The notes beneath the pieces are model-generated. The model ran no database searches. It was given only the letters and a program-made list of their open reading frames with translations, and was not told the origin of the DNA. Below are positions 24,057-35,548 of a stretch of DNA of 64,000 nucleotides, piece after piece; the stretch's first letter is position 1; each line of letters opens with the position of its first letter. Position numbers and translations under genes: made by a program. The DNA is from Streptomyces pactum (GTDB taxonomy: Bacteria > Actinomycetota > Actinomycetes > Streptomycetales > Streptomycetaceae): the NCBI RefSeq assembly GCF_002005225.1, contig NZ_CP019724.1:3164501-3228500 (forward strand), written 5' to 3'.

Positions 24057-26171
24057 ATGACGACCGAGTCCGACTCCTTTCCCAAACGGCACGCCCGCAC
24101 CCAGCGGTTCACGCTCGGCGCGCCGCGTTCGTTCACCGTGGCACCCGACGGTTCCCGGGTCGCCTTCCTACGCTCCGGCACCGGCACGGACCGGGCCAGT
24201 TCACTGTGGATCCTCGATACCGAGGAGGGCGGCGAGCGCGTCGCCGCCGACCCGCGCGTCCTCCTGGGCGGCGCCGAGGAGCGTCTGTCGCCCGAGGAGC
24301 GGGCACGGCGTGAACGCAGCCGCGAGGGCGGCGCCGGCATCGTCGGCTACGCCACCGACGCGGCCGTCGAGCTGGCCTCTTTCGCCTTGTCAGGGCGGCT
24401 CTTCGCGGCCGAGCTGCGGGCCGGGACGGCACTCGAACTGCCCACCCCCGGGCCGGTGATCGACCCGCGCCCCTCCCCCGACGGCCGGCACATCGCCTAC
24501 GTCGCCCAGGGCGCCCTGCGGGTCGTGGGCGCCGAGGGGGACGGTGACAGGGCGCTGGCCGAGGCGGACGCGGAGGGTGTCACGTACGGGCTCGCCGAGT
24601 TCATCGCCGCCGAGGAGATGGGGCGCGGCCGGGGCTTCTGGTGGGGCCCGGAGTCGGACCGGCTGCTGGTGGCGCGTGTGGACGACACGCCGGTGCGGCG
24701 GTGGTGGATCTCCGACCCGGCCCATCCCGGGCGTGATCCACAACACGTGCCGTACCCGGCGGCGGGCACCGCCAACGCGGACGTACGGCTGTTCGTGGTC
24801 GGGCTGGACGGGGGGCGCACGGAGGTCCTCTGGGACCGGGCGCGCTATCCGTACCTGGCGCGAGTGCACTGGTCAGCGGCGGGTGCGCCACTCCTTCTCG
24901 TACAGGCGCGCGACCAGCGCAGCCAGTTGATCCTGGCGGTGGACACCGACTCCGGGACGACCCGGATGGTGCACGCCGACGAAGATCCAACTTGGCTGGA
25001 ACTCTTCCCCGGCGTGCCCTGCTGGAGCCCCTCCGGGCAGCTCGTCCGGATCGCCGACGAGGGCGGGGCGCGAGTGCTGGCGGTCGGTGAACGACCGCTC
25101 ACCGGTGCGCAGTTGCATCTGCGGGCCGTACTGGACGTCTCAGGCGACGACGTGCTGGTTTCCGCGTCGGCGGGTGAGGAGGCGGCCGAGCCGGAGACGG
25201 GCGAGGTGCACGTGTACCGGGTCAACGAACTCGGCGTGGAGCGCGTCTCGCAGGAGCCCGGCGTGCACTCGGCGGTGCGTGCCGGGGGCGTGACCGTTCT
25301 CGTCTCCGCGACGCTCGACCGACCGGGGGCGCGGGCACAGGTCCTCCGGGACGGGAAGCCGTTGGCGACGGTCGCCTCTTATGCCGAAGACCCCGGTTTG
25401 TCCCCGCGCGTGACGCTCATCCAAGGGGGCGCACGGCGTGTCCCGTGCGCCGTGCTTATGCCAAGGGACTACCGCGGTGACACCTCCCTGCCCGTTCTCC
25501 TGGACCCCTACGGTGGCCCGCACGGTCAGCGCGTGGCGGCCGCGCACAACGCCCACCTCACGTCCCAGTGGTTCGCCGACCAGGGGTTCGCGGTCGTGGT
25601 CGCCGACGGCCGCGGCACCCCCGGCCGCTCCCCCGCCTGGGAGAAGGCCATCAAGGACGACGTGGCCGCCGTCGTGCTCCAGGACCAGGTGGACGCGCTG
25701 CACGCCCTCGCCGCCGACTTCCCGCTCGACCTGGACCGCGTCGCCATCCGCGGCTGGTCCTTCGGCGGCTATCTGGCGGCGCTGGCGGCCCTGCGCCGTC
25801 CGGACGTCTTCCACGCCGCCGTCGTGGGCGCCCCGGTCACCGACCTGCGGCTGTACGACACCCACTACCAGGAGCGCTACATCGGCCACCCGGACGAGCA
25901 GCCGGAGGTCTACCGCCGCAACTCGGTGATCGACGACGCGGGCCTGGTCGACGCCGCCGAGCCGCACCGCCCCATGATGATCATCCACGGGCTGGCGGAC
26001 GACAACGTGGTGGTCGCCCACTCCCTGCGCCTGTCCTCGGCCCTGCTGGCCGCCGGACGCCCGCACGAGGTGCTCCCCCTGTCCGGCGTCACGCACATGA
26101 CCCCGCAGGAGTCGGTCGCCGAGAACCTGCTGCTCCTCCAGGTGGACTTCCTCAAGCGGTCGCTGACCTGA
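24057..26171 (+). CDS. S9-family prolyl oligopeptidase / dipeptidyl-peptidase IV-like
   Basis: 704 residues, no signal peptide, so probably cytoplasmic. An N-terminal beta-propeller of the DPP-IV type (residues ~20-430) precedes an alpha/beta hydrolase with Ser in G-W-S-F-G-G-Y, Asp in G-L-A-D-D-N-V and His in G-V-T-H-M-T. It cleaves short peptides, consistent with the peptide transporters downstream, though it is not co-directional with them. ATG 24057 lacks a ribosome site; TATGGT at 24045-24050 ends six bases upstream, so the mRNA may be leaderless. Confidence 0.9.
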   Translation: MTTESDSFPKRHARTQRFTLGAPRSFTVAPDGSRVAFLRSGTGTDRASSLWILDTEEGGERVAADPRVLLGGAEERLSPEERARRERSREGGAGIVGYATDAAVELASFALSGRLFAAELRAGTALELPTPGPVIDPRPSPDGRHIAYVAQGALRVVGAEGDGDRALAEADAEGVTYGLAEFIAAEEMGRGRGFWWGPESDRLLVARVDDTPVRRWWISDPAHPGRDPQHVPYPAAGTANADVRLFVVGLDGGRTEVLWDRARYPYLARVHWSAAGAPLLLVQARDQRSQLILAVDTDSGTTRMVHADEDPTWLELFPGVPCWSPSGQLVRIADEGGARVLAVGERPLTGAQLHLRAVLDVSGDDVLVSASAGEEAAEPETGEVHVYRVNELGVERVSQEPGVHSAVRAGGVTVLVSATLDRPGARAQVLRDGKPLATVASYAEDPGLSPRVTLIQGGARRVPCAVLMPRDYRGDTSLPVLLDPYGGPHGQRVAAAHNAHLTSQWFADQGFAVVVADGRGTPGRSPAWEKAIKDDVAAVVLQDQVDALHALAADFPLDLDRVAIRGWSFGGYLAALAALRRPDVFHAAVVGAPVTDLRLYDTHYQERYIGHPDEQPEVYRRNSVIDDAGLVDAAEPHRPMMIIHGLADDNVVVAHSLRLSSALLAAGRPHEVLPLSGVTHMTPQESVAENLLLLQVDFLKRSLT

Positions 26172-26286
26172 CCTCACCCCCTCACCCGAAGGCACCCACC
26201 GCTTCAACACGCTGGCAACTTCACCGACGCGGTTCCGACATACGGACGCGCGAGGCTGATCAGCGTACGGCCGTGCGGGTGCCGTA

Positions 26287-26322
26287 GGCGGGCCGGGGAG
26301 CGCCATGTCACCCCGGCCCGCC
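26287..26322 (-). terminator. stem-loop straddling the stop codon of the ATPase gene
   Basis: GGCGGGCCGGGG (26287-26298) pairs with CCCCGGCCCGCC (26311-26322). The loop contains the TGA of the leftward ATPase gene at 26310-26308, so one arm is coding. It is in convergent position to the S9 peptidase and could end both. Confidence 0.65.
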
Positions 26323-27451
26323 GCCGTGCCCACCGCCGTCCTCGGCGCCCTCGGCGTCCTCGGCGTCCTCCCGGTGCGAGCCGTGCCGGCCGTGCGGGCC
26401 GCCGGGTCCGTCCGTGCCGCCTTCCTCCGGCGGCACCACCTGCTTCTCCTCCGCGAAGTGGCACGCCGAGTCGTGGGCCGCGGGACCCGACACGCCCCGG
26501 AACTCGGCGGGCACCGCCAGCGCCGGTACCTCCAGGGCGCAGCGCTCCCGCGCCTTCCAGCAGCGGGTACGGAAGCGGCAGCCGGAGGGGATGTCGGTCG
26601 GGGACGGCACGTCGCCGGCCAGGATGATCCGCTCGCGGTGTTCCCGGGCCTCCGGGTCGGGCACGGGCACGGCGGACAGCAGGGCCTGGGTGTAGGGGTG
26701 GGTCGGGTGGTCGTAGATCTCGGCGTCGCGGCCGGTCTCCACGATGCGGCCGAGGTACATCACGCCGACCCGGTCCGAGATGTGCCGGACGATCGACAGG
26801 TCGTGGGCGATGAAGATGTAGGAGAGGTCGAACTCCTCCTGGAGGCGGCCCATCAGGTTGATCACCTGGGCCTGCACGGAGACGTCGAGGGCGGAGACCG
26901 GTTCGTCGGCGACGATGATCTCCGGGCGCAGGGCGAGGCCCCGCGCGATGCCGATGCGCTGGCGCTGGCCGCCGGAGAACTGGTGGGGGTAGCGGTTGAT
27001 GTACTCGGGGTTGAGGCCGACCACGTCCAGCAGGTGCTGGACCCGTGCCCGCCGGTCGCCCTTCGGCGCCACCTCCGGGTGGATGTCGTAGGCCTCCCCG
27101 ATGATGTCGCCCACCGTCATGCGGGGGTTGAGGGAGGTGTAGGGGTCCTGGAAGACCATCTGGATGTTGCGGCGTACGGCCTTGAGGGCCTTGCCCGACA
27201 GCCTGGTGACGTCCTCGCCCTTGTAGCGGATCTCGCCGGCCGTCGGCTTCTCCAGGTTGACCAGCATCTTGGCGACCGTGGACTTGCCGCAGCCGGACTC
27301 GCCCACGATGCCCAGGGTCTCGCCCCGGTCGAGGTGGAAGTCGACGCCGTCGACCGCCTTGACCGCGCCGACCTGCTTCTTGAAAACGATGCCGGTGGTG
27401 AGCGGGTAGTGCTTGACGAGCCCGCGCACTTCGAGGATCGGCTCGGTCGCC

Positions 27452-27459
<8 letters not shown>
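26308..27459 (-). CDS. oligopeptide ABC transporter ATP-binding protein (OppF/DppF type)
   Basis: 383 residues. Walker [11 protein letters not shown]-loop [11 protein letters not shown], signature F-S-G-G-Q-R-Q-R, Walker B I-I-V-A-D-E-P and switch A-H-D-L-S. The C-terminal oligopeptide-transporter domain is present ([10 protein letters not shown] with a Cys-rich cluster probably for an iron-sulfur site). It ends in a His/Gly/Asp/Glu tail (H-G-R-H-G-S-H and E-D-A repeats) not found in the BldK homologue. ATG 27459 follows GGAGGG and overlaps the upstream ATPase gene by eight bases. Last gene of the first transporter operon. Confidence 0.92.
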
Positions 27460-28435
<976 letters not shown>

Positions 28436-28443
28436 GCGGCGGC

Positions 28444-29436
28444 TCACCTCAGCTTCGGGTCGAGGGCGTCGCGCACCGCGTCGCCGAGCATGATGAACGC
28501 GAGGACGGTGATGGCGAGCGCCCCGGAGGGCCACAGCAGCGCGTGCGGGGCGTTGCGGACGTAGGGGGCGGCGGCGGAGATGTCGATGCCCCAGGAGACG
28601 CTGGGCGGCTTGAGACCGACGCCGAGGAAGGACAGGGTCGCCTCCAGGGAGATGTAGGTGCCGAGCGCGATGGTCGCCACGACGATGACGGGCGCGATGG
28701 CGTTGGGCGCGATGTGGCGCAGCAGCAGCCGGGAGTGGGAGGCGCCCAGCGCGCGGGCGGCCTGGACGTAGTCGTTCTGCTTGACGGTGATGACGGAGCC
28801 GCGGGCGATGCGGGAGATCTGCGGCCAGCCGAGCAGCACGATGAAGCCGATGACCGGCCAGACGGTGTTGCTGGTGATGACGGAGAGGAGGACGAGACCG
28901 CCGAGGACGACCGGGATCGCGAAGAACACGTCGGTGATGCGGGACAGGACCGCGTCGCCCGCGCCGCCGAAGAACCCGGCGAGCCCGCCGAGGACGCTGC
29001 CGAGGACGGCGACCCCGAGCGTGGCGAGGACGCCGACCGCCACCGACGTGCGGGCGCCGTAGACGGTGCGGGTGTAGACGTCGCAGCCCTGACCGTTGAA
29101 GCCGAAGGGGTGGCCGGACTGGGAGCCCTCCTGGGCCTTGGCCAGGTCGCATTCGAGGGGGCTGCCGGAGGCGATCAGCGACGGCCAGACGGAGATGACG
29201 AACAGGAAGAGGATCACCAGGGCCGAGATGATGAAGACGGGGTTGCGGCGCAGGTCGTGCCAGGCGTCGGACCAGAGGCTGCGGGGCTTGTCCCGGGGGC
29301 CGGGGCCGGGGCCGCCGTCCGGGCCCGCCGGGGTCTTCTCGAGGGTGACCGCCTCGCTCGCGCCGAGGTCCATCGTGCCGCCCATGCCGGTGCCGGCGAT
29401 GGCGCGCTCCGGCTCGTAGGGCTCCTGCTCAGGCAT
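28444..29436 (-). CDS. oligopeptide ABC transporter permease (DppC type)
   Basis: 330 residues with an extended cytoplasmic N-terminus (about 55), six predicted helices and a large loop containing two Cys (C-D-L-A-K-A and G-C-D-V-Y-T, about 95-120), possibly disulphide-linked outside. The EAA coupling loop reads A-A-R-A-L-G-A-S-H-S-R-L-L-L-R-H-I. It overlaps the DppB-type gene by eight bases. Confidence 0.92.
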   Translation of the reverse strand: MPEQEPYEPERAIAGTGMGGTMDLGASEAVTLEKTPAGPDGGPGPGPRDKPRSLWSDAWHDLRRNPVFIISALVILFLFVISVWPSLIASGSPLECDLAKAQEGSQSGHPFGFNGQGCDVYTRTVYGARTSVAVGVLATLGVAVLGSVLGGLAGFFGGAGDAVLSRITDVFFAIPVVLGGLVLLSVITSNTVWPVIGFIVLLGWPQISRIARGSVITVKQNDYVQAARALGASHSRLLLRHIAPNAIAPVIVVATIALGTYISLEATLSFLGVGLKPPSVSWGIDISAAAPYVRNAPHALLWPSGALAITVLAFIMLGDAVRDALDPKLR

Positions 29437-30352
29437 AGCGGATCCTCGGGTCGAGTACGGCGTACAGGAGGTCGACGAGGAGGTTGGCGACGAGGAAGAC
29501 CAGGACCAGGACGGTGACGAAGCCGACGACGGTCTGCGTGTTCTGGCGGAGGATGCCCTGGTAGAGCTGGTAGCCGACGCCGTGGATGTTGAAGATCCGC
29601 TCGGTGACGATGGCTCCGCCCATCAGGGCGCCGATGTCGGTGCCGATGAAGGTGACGACGGGGATGAGGGAGTTGCGCAGCAGGTGCCGGCTGATGACCC
29701 GGTGGCGGGGCAGGCCCTTGGCGATGGCGGTGCGGACGTAGTCGGAGCGCCGGTTCTCCGCGATGGAGGTCCGGGTCAGCCGGGTGACGTACGCCAGCGA
29801 GACCGAGGCGAGGACCAGGCCGGGGACGATCAGCTCGCGGAACGGGGCCTCGGACGAGACGGCCGGGTCGATCCAGCCCCACTTGACGCCGAGCAGGAGC
29901 TGGAGGAGGAGGCCGGTGACGAAGGTGGGGACGGAGATGACGACCAGGGTGAGCAGCAGGACCCCGGTGTCGACGGGCCGGCCGCGGCGCAGGCCCGTGA
30001 CGACGCCGAGGACGATGCCGACGACGATCTCGAAGAGGATGGCGATGATGGTGAGCCGGATGGTGACCGGGAACGCCGTGCCCATCAGCTCGGTGACCGG
30101 CTGGCCGTTGAAGGCGGTGCCGAAGTCGCCGGTGAAGAGGTTGCCCATGTAGGTGACGTACTGCTGCCACACGGGCTGGTCGAGGCCGAACTCGTGCCGC
30201 AGTCGCGCGGCCGTCGCCGGGTCGCACTCCCGGTCGCCGCACAGGCCCGCGACGGGGTCGCCCATCACGTTGACCATCAGGAAGATCAGCAGCGTGGCCC
30301 CGATGAAGACCGGGATCATCTGGAGCAGCCGCCGGACGACGTAGCGTCCCAT
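29429..30352 (-). CDS. oligopeptide ABC transporter permease (DppB type)
   Basis: 307 residues beginning G-R-Y-V-V-R-R-L-L-Q-M-I-P, the usual DppB N-terminal helix, with G-F-N/Q-like F-N-G-Q-P-V-T-E-L and coupling loop A-I-A-K-G-L-P-R-H-R-V-I. A Cys pair lies in C-G-D-R-E-C near residue 40. ATG 30352 follows GAGGGG. Nine bases separate it from the binding-protein gene upstream, so the five genes form one operon. Confidence 0.92.
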   Translation of the reverse strand: MGRYVVRRLLQMIPVFIGATLLIFLMVNVMGDPVAGLCGDRECDPATAARLRHEFGLDQPVWQQYVTYMGNLFTGDFGTAFNGQPVTELMGTAFPVTIRLTIIAILFEIVVGIVLGVVTGLRRGRPVDTGVLLLTLVVISVPTFVTGLLLQLLLGVKWGWIDPAVSSEAPFRELIVPGLVLASVSLAYVTRLTRTSIAENRRSDYVRTAIAKGLPRHRVISRHLLRNSLIPVVTFIGTDIGALMGGAIVTERIFNIHGVGYQLYQGILRQNTQTVVGFVTVLVLVFLVANLLVDLLYAVLDPRIRYA

Positions 30353-30361
30353 GGCGCCCCC

Positions 30362-31987
30362 TCAGCCGACCTTGATCTCGTTGTAGACCGGGACGCTGAA
30401 CGGGTTGAGCTCCACGTTGGACAGCCGGTCCGAGTAGCCGGCGCTGCCGTTCTGGTACCAGAGCGGGATGGCCCCCATCTCGTCCCTCAGGACCTCCTCG
30501 GCCTGCTGGAAGAGACCGATGGCCTTGGCGGTGTCCGTCTCGGCGTTGGCCCGGTCGACGAGGTCGTCGAACTCCTCGTTGGACCACTTTCCGTCGTTGG
30601 AGGAGGCGTTGGTGTAGTAGAGCGGCTGGAGGAAGTTCTGGATGAGCGGGTAGTCCATCTGCCAGCCGGCGCGGAAGGGGCCGCTCATCTTCCGGTCGGT
30701 GATCTGGTTGCGGAAGTCGGCGAAGGTGCCGACCGGGTTGCCGACGCAGGCGCGCTGGTTGTCCAGGGCGTTGTTGATGGAGTTGCAGACCGCGTCGACC
30801 CACTGCTTGTGGGAGCCGGTGTCGGCGTTGTACGTGATCTTGACCTGGCCGCCGGGGAGGCCACCGCCGTCCTTGATGAGCTGCTTGGCCTCGTCGGGCT
30901 TGTACTCGCAGGCCTCGCCGCACAGGCCGGCCTTGTACCCGCCGTCCTCGCCGAGGACCGGTGAGGTCCAGTCGGTGGCCGGGGTGCGGGTCTGCTGGAA
31001 GATCGTGTCGGTGATCTGCTCGCGGTCGATCGCCATGGACAGGCCCTTGCGGACCTTCTCGGAGCCGGGCTTGTTCCAGTCCTCGTCGTAGAACGGGAAG
31101 GCGAGCGTCTGGATGATGCCGGCCGGGGTGTTGATGTACCGGTCGCCGAGGTCGTTCTCGACGTTCTTGAGCTGGGCGGCGGGGACGTCGTCGACGAGGT
31201 CGAGGTTGCCGGCCATCAGGTCGGTGTAGGCGGTGTTGTTGTCGGTGTAGACCTTCAGGTCGACGCCGCCGTTCCGCGCCTTGTCCGGTCCCGGGTACTC
31301 CTCCCACTTGCGCAGGGACATCTGGGAGCCGCGGGTGTAGTTGTCCACCATGTACGGGCCGTTGCCGATCGGCTTCTTCAGCCAGGCGTCGTGGTCGTCG
31401 AAGAAGGCCCGGGGCAGCGGCGCGAAGGCCGGGTAGCCGAGGGTGTCGGGGAAGGTCGAGAACTTCTGGCTGAGCTCGACGGTGAAGGTGAGGGGCCCGG
31501 TGACCTTCAGCCCGGAGAGCGTGTCGGCGCTCTGCTCGCCGCTTTCGGGGTGCGTCTTGTCGTAGCCCTCGATGTACGCGAAGAAGTACGCGTTGCGCTG
31601 GTTGTTCCTCAGGCTCGCGCCGTAGTTCCAGGCGTCCACGAAGGACTGGGCGGTGACCTTCTCGCCGTTGCTGAAGGTCCAGCCGTCCTTGACGGTGACG
31701 GTGAAGTTCCGCGAGTCGGAGGTCTCGATCCTCTCGGCGAGCATGTTCTGCGCCTCGCCGGTCTCCGGGTCGTACTTCTTCAGGCCCCGGAAGATCATGT
31801 CGAGGACCTTGCCGCCCTGGACCTCGTTGGTGTTGGCCGGCTCGAGCGGGTTCTGCGGGTCGCCCCAGGAGGAGCTGAGGACCGCGCTCGTGTCCTGGCC
31901 GCTGCCGCCCCCGCCTCCGCAGGCGGTCGCCGCGAGGGCCACCATCACCGCGCACACGGCCCGTTTGGCGTGCGTGGCTCCGCGCAT
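30362..31987 (-). CDS. peptide ABC transporter substrate-binding lipoprotein
   Basis: 541 residues, family 5 extracellular binding protein. A signal peptide with A-T-A-C-G-G-G-G-G gives a diacylglyceryl Cys near residue 23. The core has G-G-K-V-L-D-M-I-F-R-G-L and P-A-T-D-W-T-S-P typical of OppA/DppA-like proteins. Two further Cys pairs (C-G-E-A-C near 375; C near 400 and 415) may form disulphides. ATG 31987 follows GAGGAGG. First gene of its operon, separated from bldKE by a strong terminator. Confidence 0.92.
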   Translation of the reverse strand: MRGATHAKRAVCAVMVALAATACGGGGGSGQDTSAVLSSSWGDPQNPLEPANTNEVQGGKVLDMIFRGLKKYDPETGEAQNMLAERIETSDSRNFTVTVKDGWTFSNGEKVTAQSFVDAWNYGASLRNNQRNAYFFAYIEGYDKTHPESGEQSADTLSGLKVTGPLTFTVELSQKFSTFPDTLGYPAFAPLPRAFFDDHDAWLKKPIGNGPYMVDNYTRGSQMSLRKWEEYPGPDKARNGGVDLKVYTDNNTAYTDLMAGNLDLVDDVPAAQLKNVENDLGDRYINTPAGIIQTLAFPFYDEDWNKPGSEKVRKGLSMAIDREQITDTIFQQTRTPATDWTSPVLGEDGGYKAGLCGEACEYKPDEAKQLIKDGGGLPGGQVKITYNADTGSHKQWVDAVCNSINNALDNQRACVGNPVGTFADFRNQITDRKMSGPFRAGWQMDYPLIQNFLQPLYYTNASSNDGKWSNEEFDDLVDRANAETDTAKAIGLFQQAEEVLRDEMGAIPLWYQNGSAGYSDRLSNVELNPFSVPVYNEIKVG

Positions 31988-32147
31988 GGAGTGCCTCCTC
32001 GTGCCCTGACTCGTCCGCTGGTCCGTTACCGGTCAGCTTCAGGGGGGCCGCTCCGTGGCGCACACCCGTCCGGTCCGTACGGGTTGCGGATGTCCTCCGG
32101 ACGGGTGCCGGGAGGGAGGGGCCGCGGGAGGCGGCCGCACACGCACG

Positions 32148-32182
32148 GAGCGGGGGCGGGAGTCCTCCTCCCGCCCCCGCTC
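32148..32182 (-). terminator. terminator of the bldK operon
   Basis: GAGCGGGGGCGGGAG (32148-32162), a five-base loop, and CTCCCGCCCCCGCTC (32168-32182): a 15-bp perfect stem 30 bp after the bldKE stop. It separates the two transporter operons; no T-tract. Confidence 0.85.
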
Positions 32183-32212
32183 TCCTGCCGGGTCGCCTCG
32201 GTCGTGCCCGCT

Positions 32213-33358
<1,146 letters not shown>

Positions 33359-33385
33359 GGTGATGCCCCAGTCGCCGGTTTCCGC

Positions 33386-34447
33386 TCAGCCCAGCCGGGG
33401 CTGAATCTTGTCGATGAACGCCTGCTGCCGCTGGTCCCCCGTCAGGTGACAGGCGGCCGCGCGGCCCTGGGCGAGCGTCGGACGCTCACCCGAGCAGCGA
33501 CTGCCGGACACCAGGTCGGTGAAGCCGCAGCGCGGGTGGAACGGGCAACCCGAGGGCGGGTTGAGCAGCGAGGGCGGCGATCCCGGGATCGGCAGCAGCG
33601 GCTCGTCGACGTCGGAGGAGAGCCTCGGCATCGAGCCCAGCAGGCCCCAGGTGTACGGGTGCTGGGGCGACTTGAGCACCTCGCGCACCGTGCCGCGCTC
33701 GACGGCGCGGCCCGCGTACATGACCAGGATGTCGTCGGCCATGTTGCCGACCACGCCCAGGTCGTGGGTGATCATGATGATCGCGGAGCCGAACTCCTGC
33801 TGGAGGTCCTTGAGCAGGTCGAGGATCTGCGCCTGGACGGTGACGTCGAGGGCCGTGGTCGGCTCGTCGGCGATGAGCAGGTCCGGGTTGCAGGAGAGGG
33901 CCATGGCGATCATGGCGCGCTGCCGCATACCGCCGGAGAACTGGTGCGGGTAGTCGTCGACGCGCGTCTGCGGCTGCGGGATGCCGACCTTCTCCAGCAG
34001 ATCGATGGCGCGCACCCGGGCGTCCTTCTTGGACGCCCCGTTGTGCTTGATGAACGGCTCGGCGATCTGCCGGCCGACCGTGTAGTACGGCGACAGCGCG
34101 GTCAGCGCGTCCTGGAAGATCATCGCCATCTTCTTGCCGCGCAGCTTCTCCAACTGCTTCTCGTCGGCGTCGGTCAGCTCCTGGCCGTCCAGCGTGATCG
34201 ACCCGTCGATGGCGGTCTTCCGGCGGTCGTGCAGGCCGAGCACGGCCAGGTTGGTCACCGACTTGCCGGAGCCGGACTCGCCCACGATGCCGAGGGTCTT
34301 GCCGCGCTCCAGGTCGAAGGAGAGCCCGTCCACCGCCTTGACGACGCCGCCCTCGGTGGAGAAGTGGACCTTGAGGTCGCGCACCGAGAGAAACGCGTCC
34401 CCCGCGGCGGCGGCCGGGGCCTCATCGGGCTTGGTCTGAGTGGTCAC
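33386..34447 (-). CDS. bldKD: BldK oligopeptide transporter ATP-binding subunit (OppD type)
   Basis: 353 residues; Walker [10 protein letters not shown], signature [15 protein letters not shown] Walker B, and C-terminal [13 protein letters not shown] 34447 follows AGGAGAACCACC. Ten bases after the permease gene and 27 before bldKE, so it is within one transcript. Confidence 0.87.
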   Translation of the reverse strand: MTTQTKPDEAPAAAAGDAFLSVRDLKVHFSTEGGVVKAVDGLSFDLERGKTLGIVGESGSGKSVTNLAVLGLHDRRKTAIDGSITLDGQELTDADEKQLEKLRGKKMAMIFQDALTALSPYYTVGRQIAEPFIKHNGASKKDARVRAIDLLEKVGIPQPQTRVDDYPHQFSGGMRQRAMIAMALSCNPDLLIADEPTTALDVTVQAQILDLLKDLQQEFGSAIIMITHDLGVVGNMADDILVMYAGRAVERGTVREVLKSPQHPYTWGLLGSMPRLSSDVDEPLLPIPGSPPSLLNPPSGCPFHPRCGFTDLVSGSRCSGERPTLAQGRAAACHLTGDQRQQAFIDKIQPRLG

Positions 34448-34457
34448 GGTGGTTCTC

Positions 34458-35435
34458 CTAGGACAGGCGCACGCGCGGGTCGATGACGGCGTACAGGGCG
34501 TCCACGATCAGGTTGAAGACGATGATGAGCGCGGCACTGACGAGCATGACGCCCATCAGCATCGGCAGGTCCTTGTTGGTGACGGAGTCCAGCGCCAGCC
34601 GGCCGACCCCGGCCAGACCGAACGTCAGCTCGGTCACCATGCCGCCGCCCATCAGCGCGGACAGGTCGATGCCGAGGATGGTGACGATGGGGACGAGGGA
34701 GCCGCGCCAGGCGTAGCGGAAGAAGGTGTAGTTGCCCGACATGCCCTTGGCGCGGGCCGCCTTCACATGCTCTTCCTGGAGTTGCTCGATCATCGACGAG
34801 CGGCTCATACGGGTGTAGTTGGCGGTGAAGATGGTCGCCATGACGACCCAGGGGATCAGCAGGCCCGCGAACCAGCCGCCGAGGTCCTCGGAGAACGGCA
34901 CGTACTTCGGCTTCTCCAGCCAGCCGGTGCTGTAGACGAACGCGAGCAGCACGAGCGGGCCGAGGAAGTAGATCTGCAGGGAGCTGACGACCAGCGACCC
35001 GGAGCTGAACACCTTGTCGATCCAGGTACCGCGGTACTTGGCGGCCAGCATGCCGGCGCCGAGGCCGAGGATGAGGAAGACCACCAGGCTGCCGAGCGTC
35101 AGCGAGACGGTCAGCGGGAAGCGGTCGAGGATCGTGTCCCAGACGTTCTGGTCGTTGGCGAAGGAGACGCCGAAGCAGGGGGCGCTGCAGTGGCCGACGG
35201 CGAAGTCACGCCCGGCGAAGATGCCGATCAGGAAGTTCCAGTACTGGACGGTGACCGGCTTGTCGAGGCCGAGGTTCTGGTGAATGATCGCCAGCGCGTC
35301 CGGAGTGCAGTTCTTGCCACAGGCCAGCATGGCCGGGTCCTGCGGGATCGCGAAGAACATGAAGAACGTGAACGCACTGATCAACAGCAGAATCAGCGCC
35401 GCGCCGAACGTCCGGCGAATGAGGAATTGAAGCAT
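34458..35435 (-). CDS. bldKC: BldK oligopeptide transporter permease (DppB type)
   Basis: 325 residues, N-terminus M-L-Q-F-L-I-R-R-T-F-G, six predicted helices, coupling loop A-A-R-A-K-G-M-S-G-N-Y. A C-G-K-N-C pair near residue 40 parallels C-G-D-R-E-C in the first transporter. The gene lies 113 bp downstream of the lipoprotein gene; that gap holds a GC-rich partial inverted repeat (GGGGCCCGG...-like, about 35490-35530) that could act as attenuator or processing site, giving more lipoprotein than permease. Confidence 0.85.
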   Translation of the reverse strand: MLQFLIRRTFGAALILLLISAFTFFMFFAIPQDPAMLACGKNCTPDALAIIHQNLGLDKPVTVQYWNFLIGIFAGRDFAVGHCSAPCFGVSFANDQNVWDTILDRFPLTVSLTLGSLVVFLILGLGAGMLAAKYRGTWIDKVFSSGSLVVSSLQIYFLGPLVLLAFVYSTGWLEKPKYVPFSEDLGGWFAGLLIPWVVMATIFTANYTRMSRSSMIEQLQEEHVKAARAKGMSGNYTFFRYAWRGSLVPIVTILGIDLSALMGGGMVTELTFGLAGVGRLALDSVTNKDLPMLMGVMLVSAALIIVFNLIVDALYAVIDPRVRLS

Positions 35436-35548
35436 GGCAGGCAGCTGCTCTCAGGACGGCGGCAATCGGAGGGGGAGGCTGGGAGGTGTCCGGGCCCCGG
35501 TGGTGGGCGCTCCGCCGCGCGCCCACCACCGAAGTCCCGGCCTGACGG

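Noticed and set aside
35436..35548. Separate gene or promoter between bldKB and bldKC
   Set aside because: The 113-bp gap has GC-rich partial dyad symmetry but no reading frame; better seen as a processing or attenuation site within the operon.
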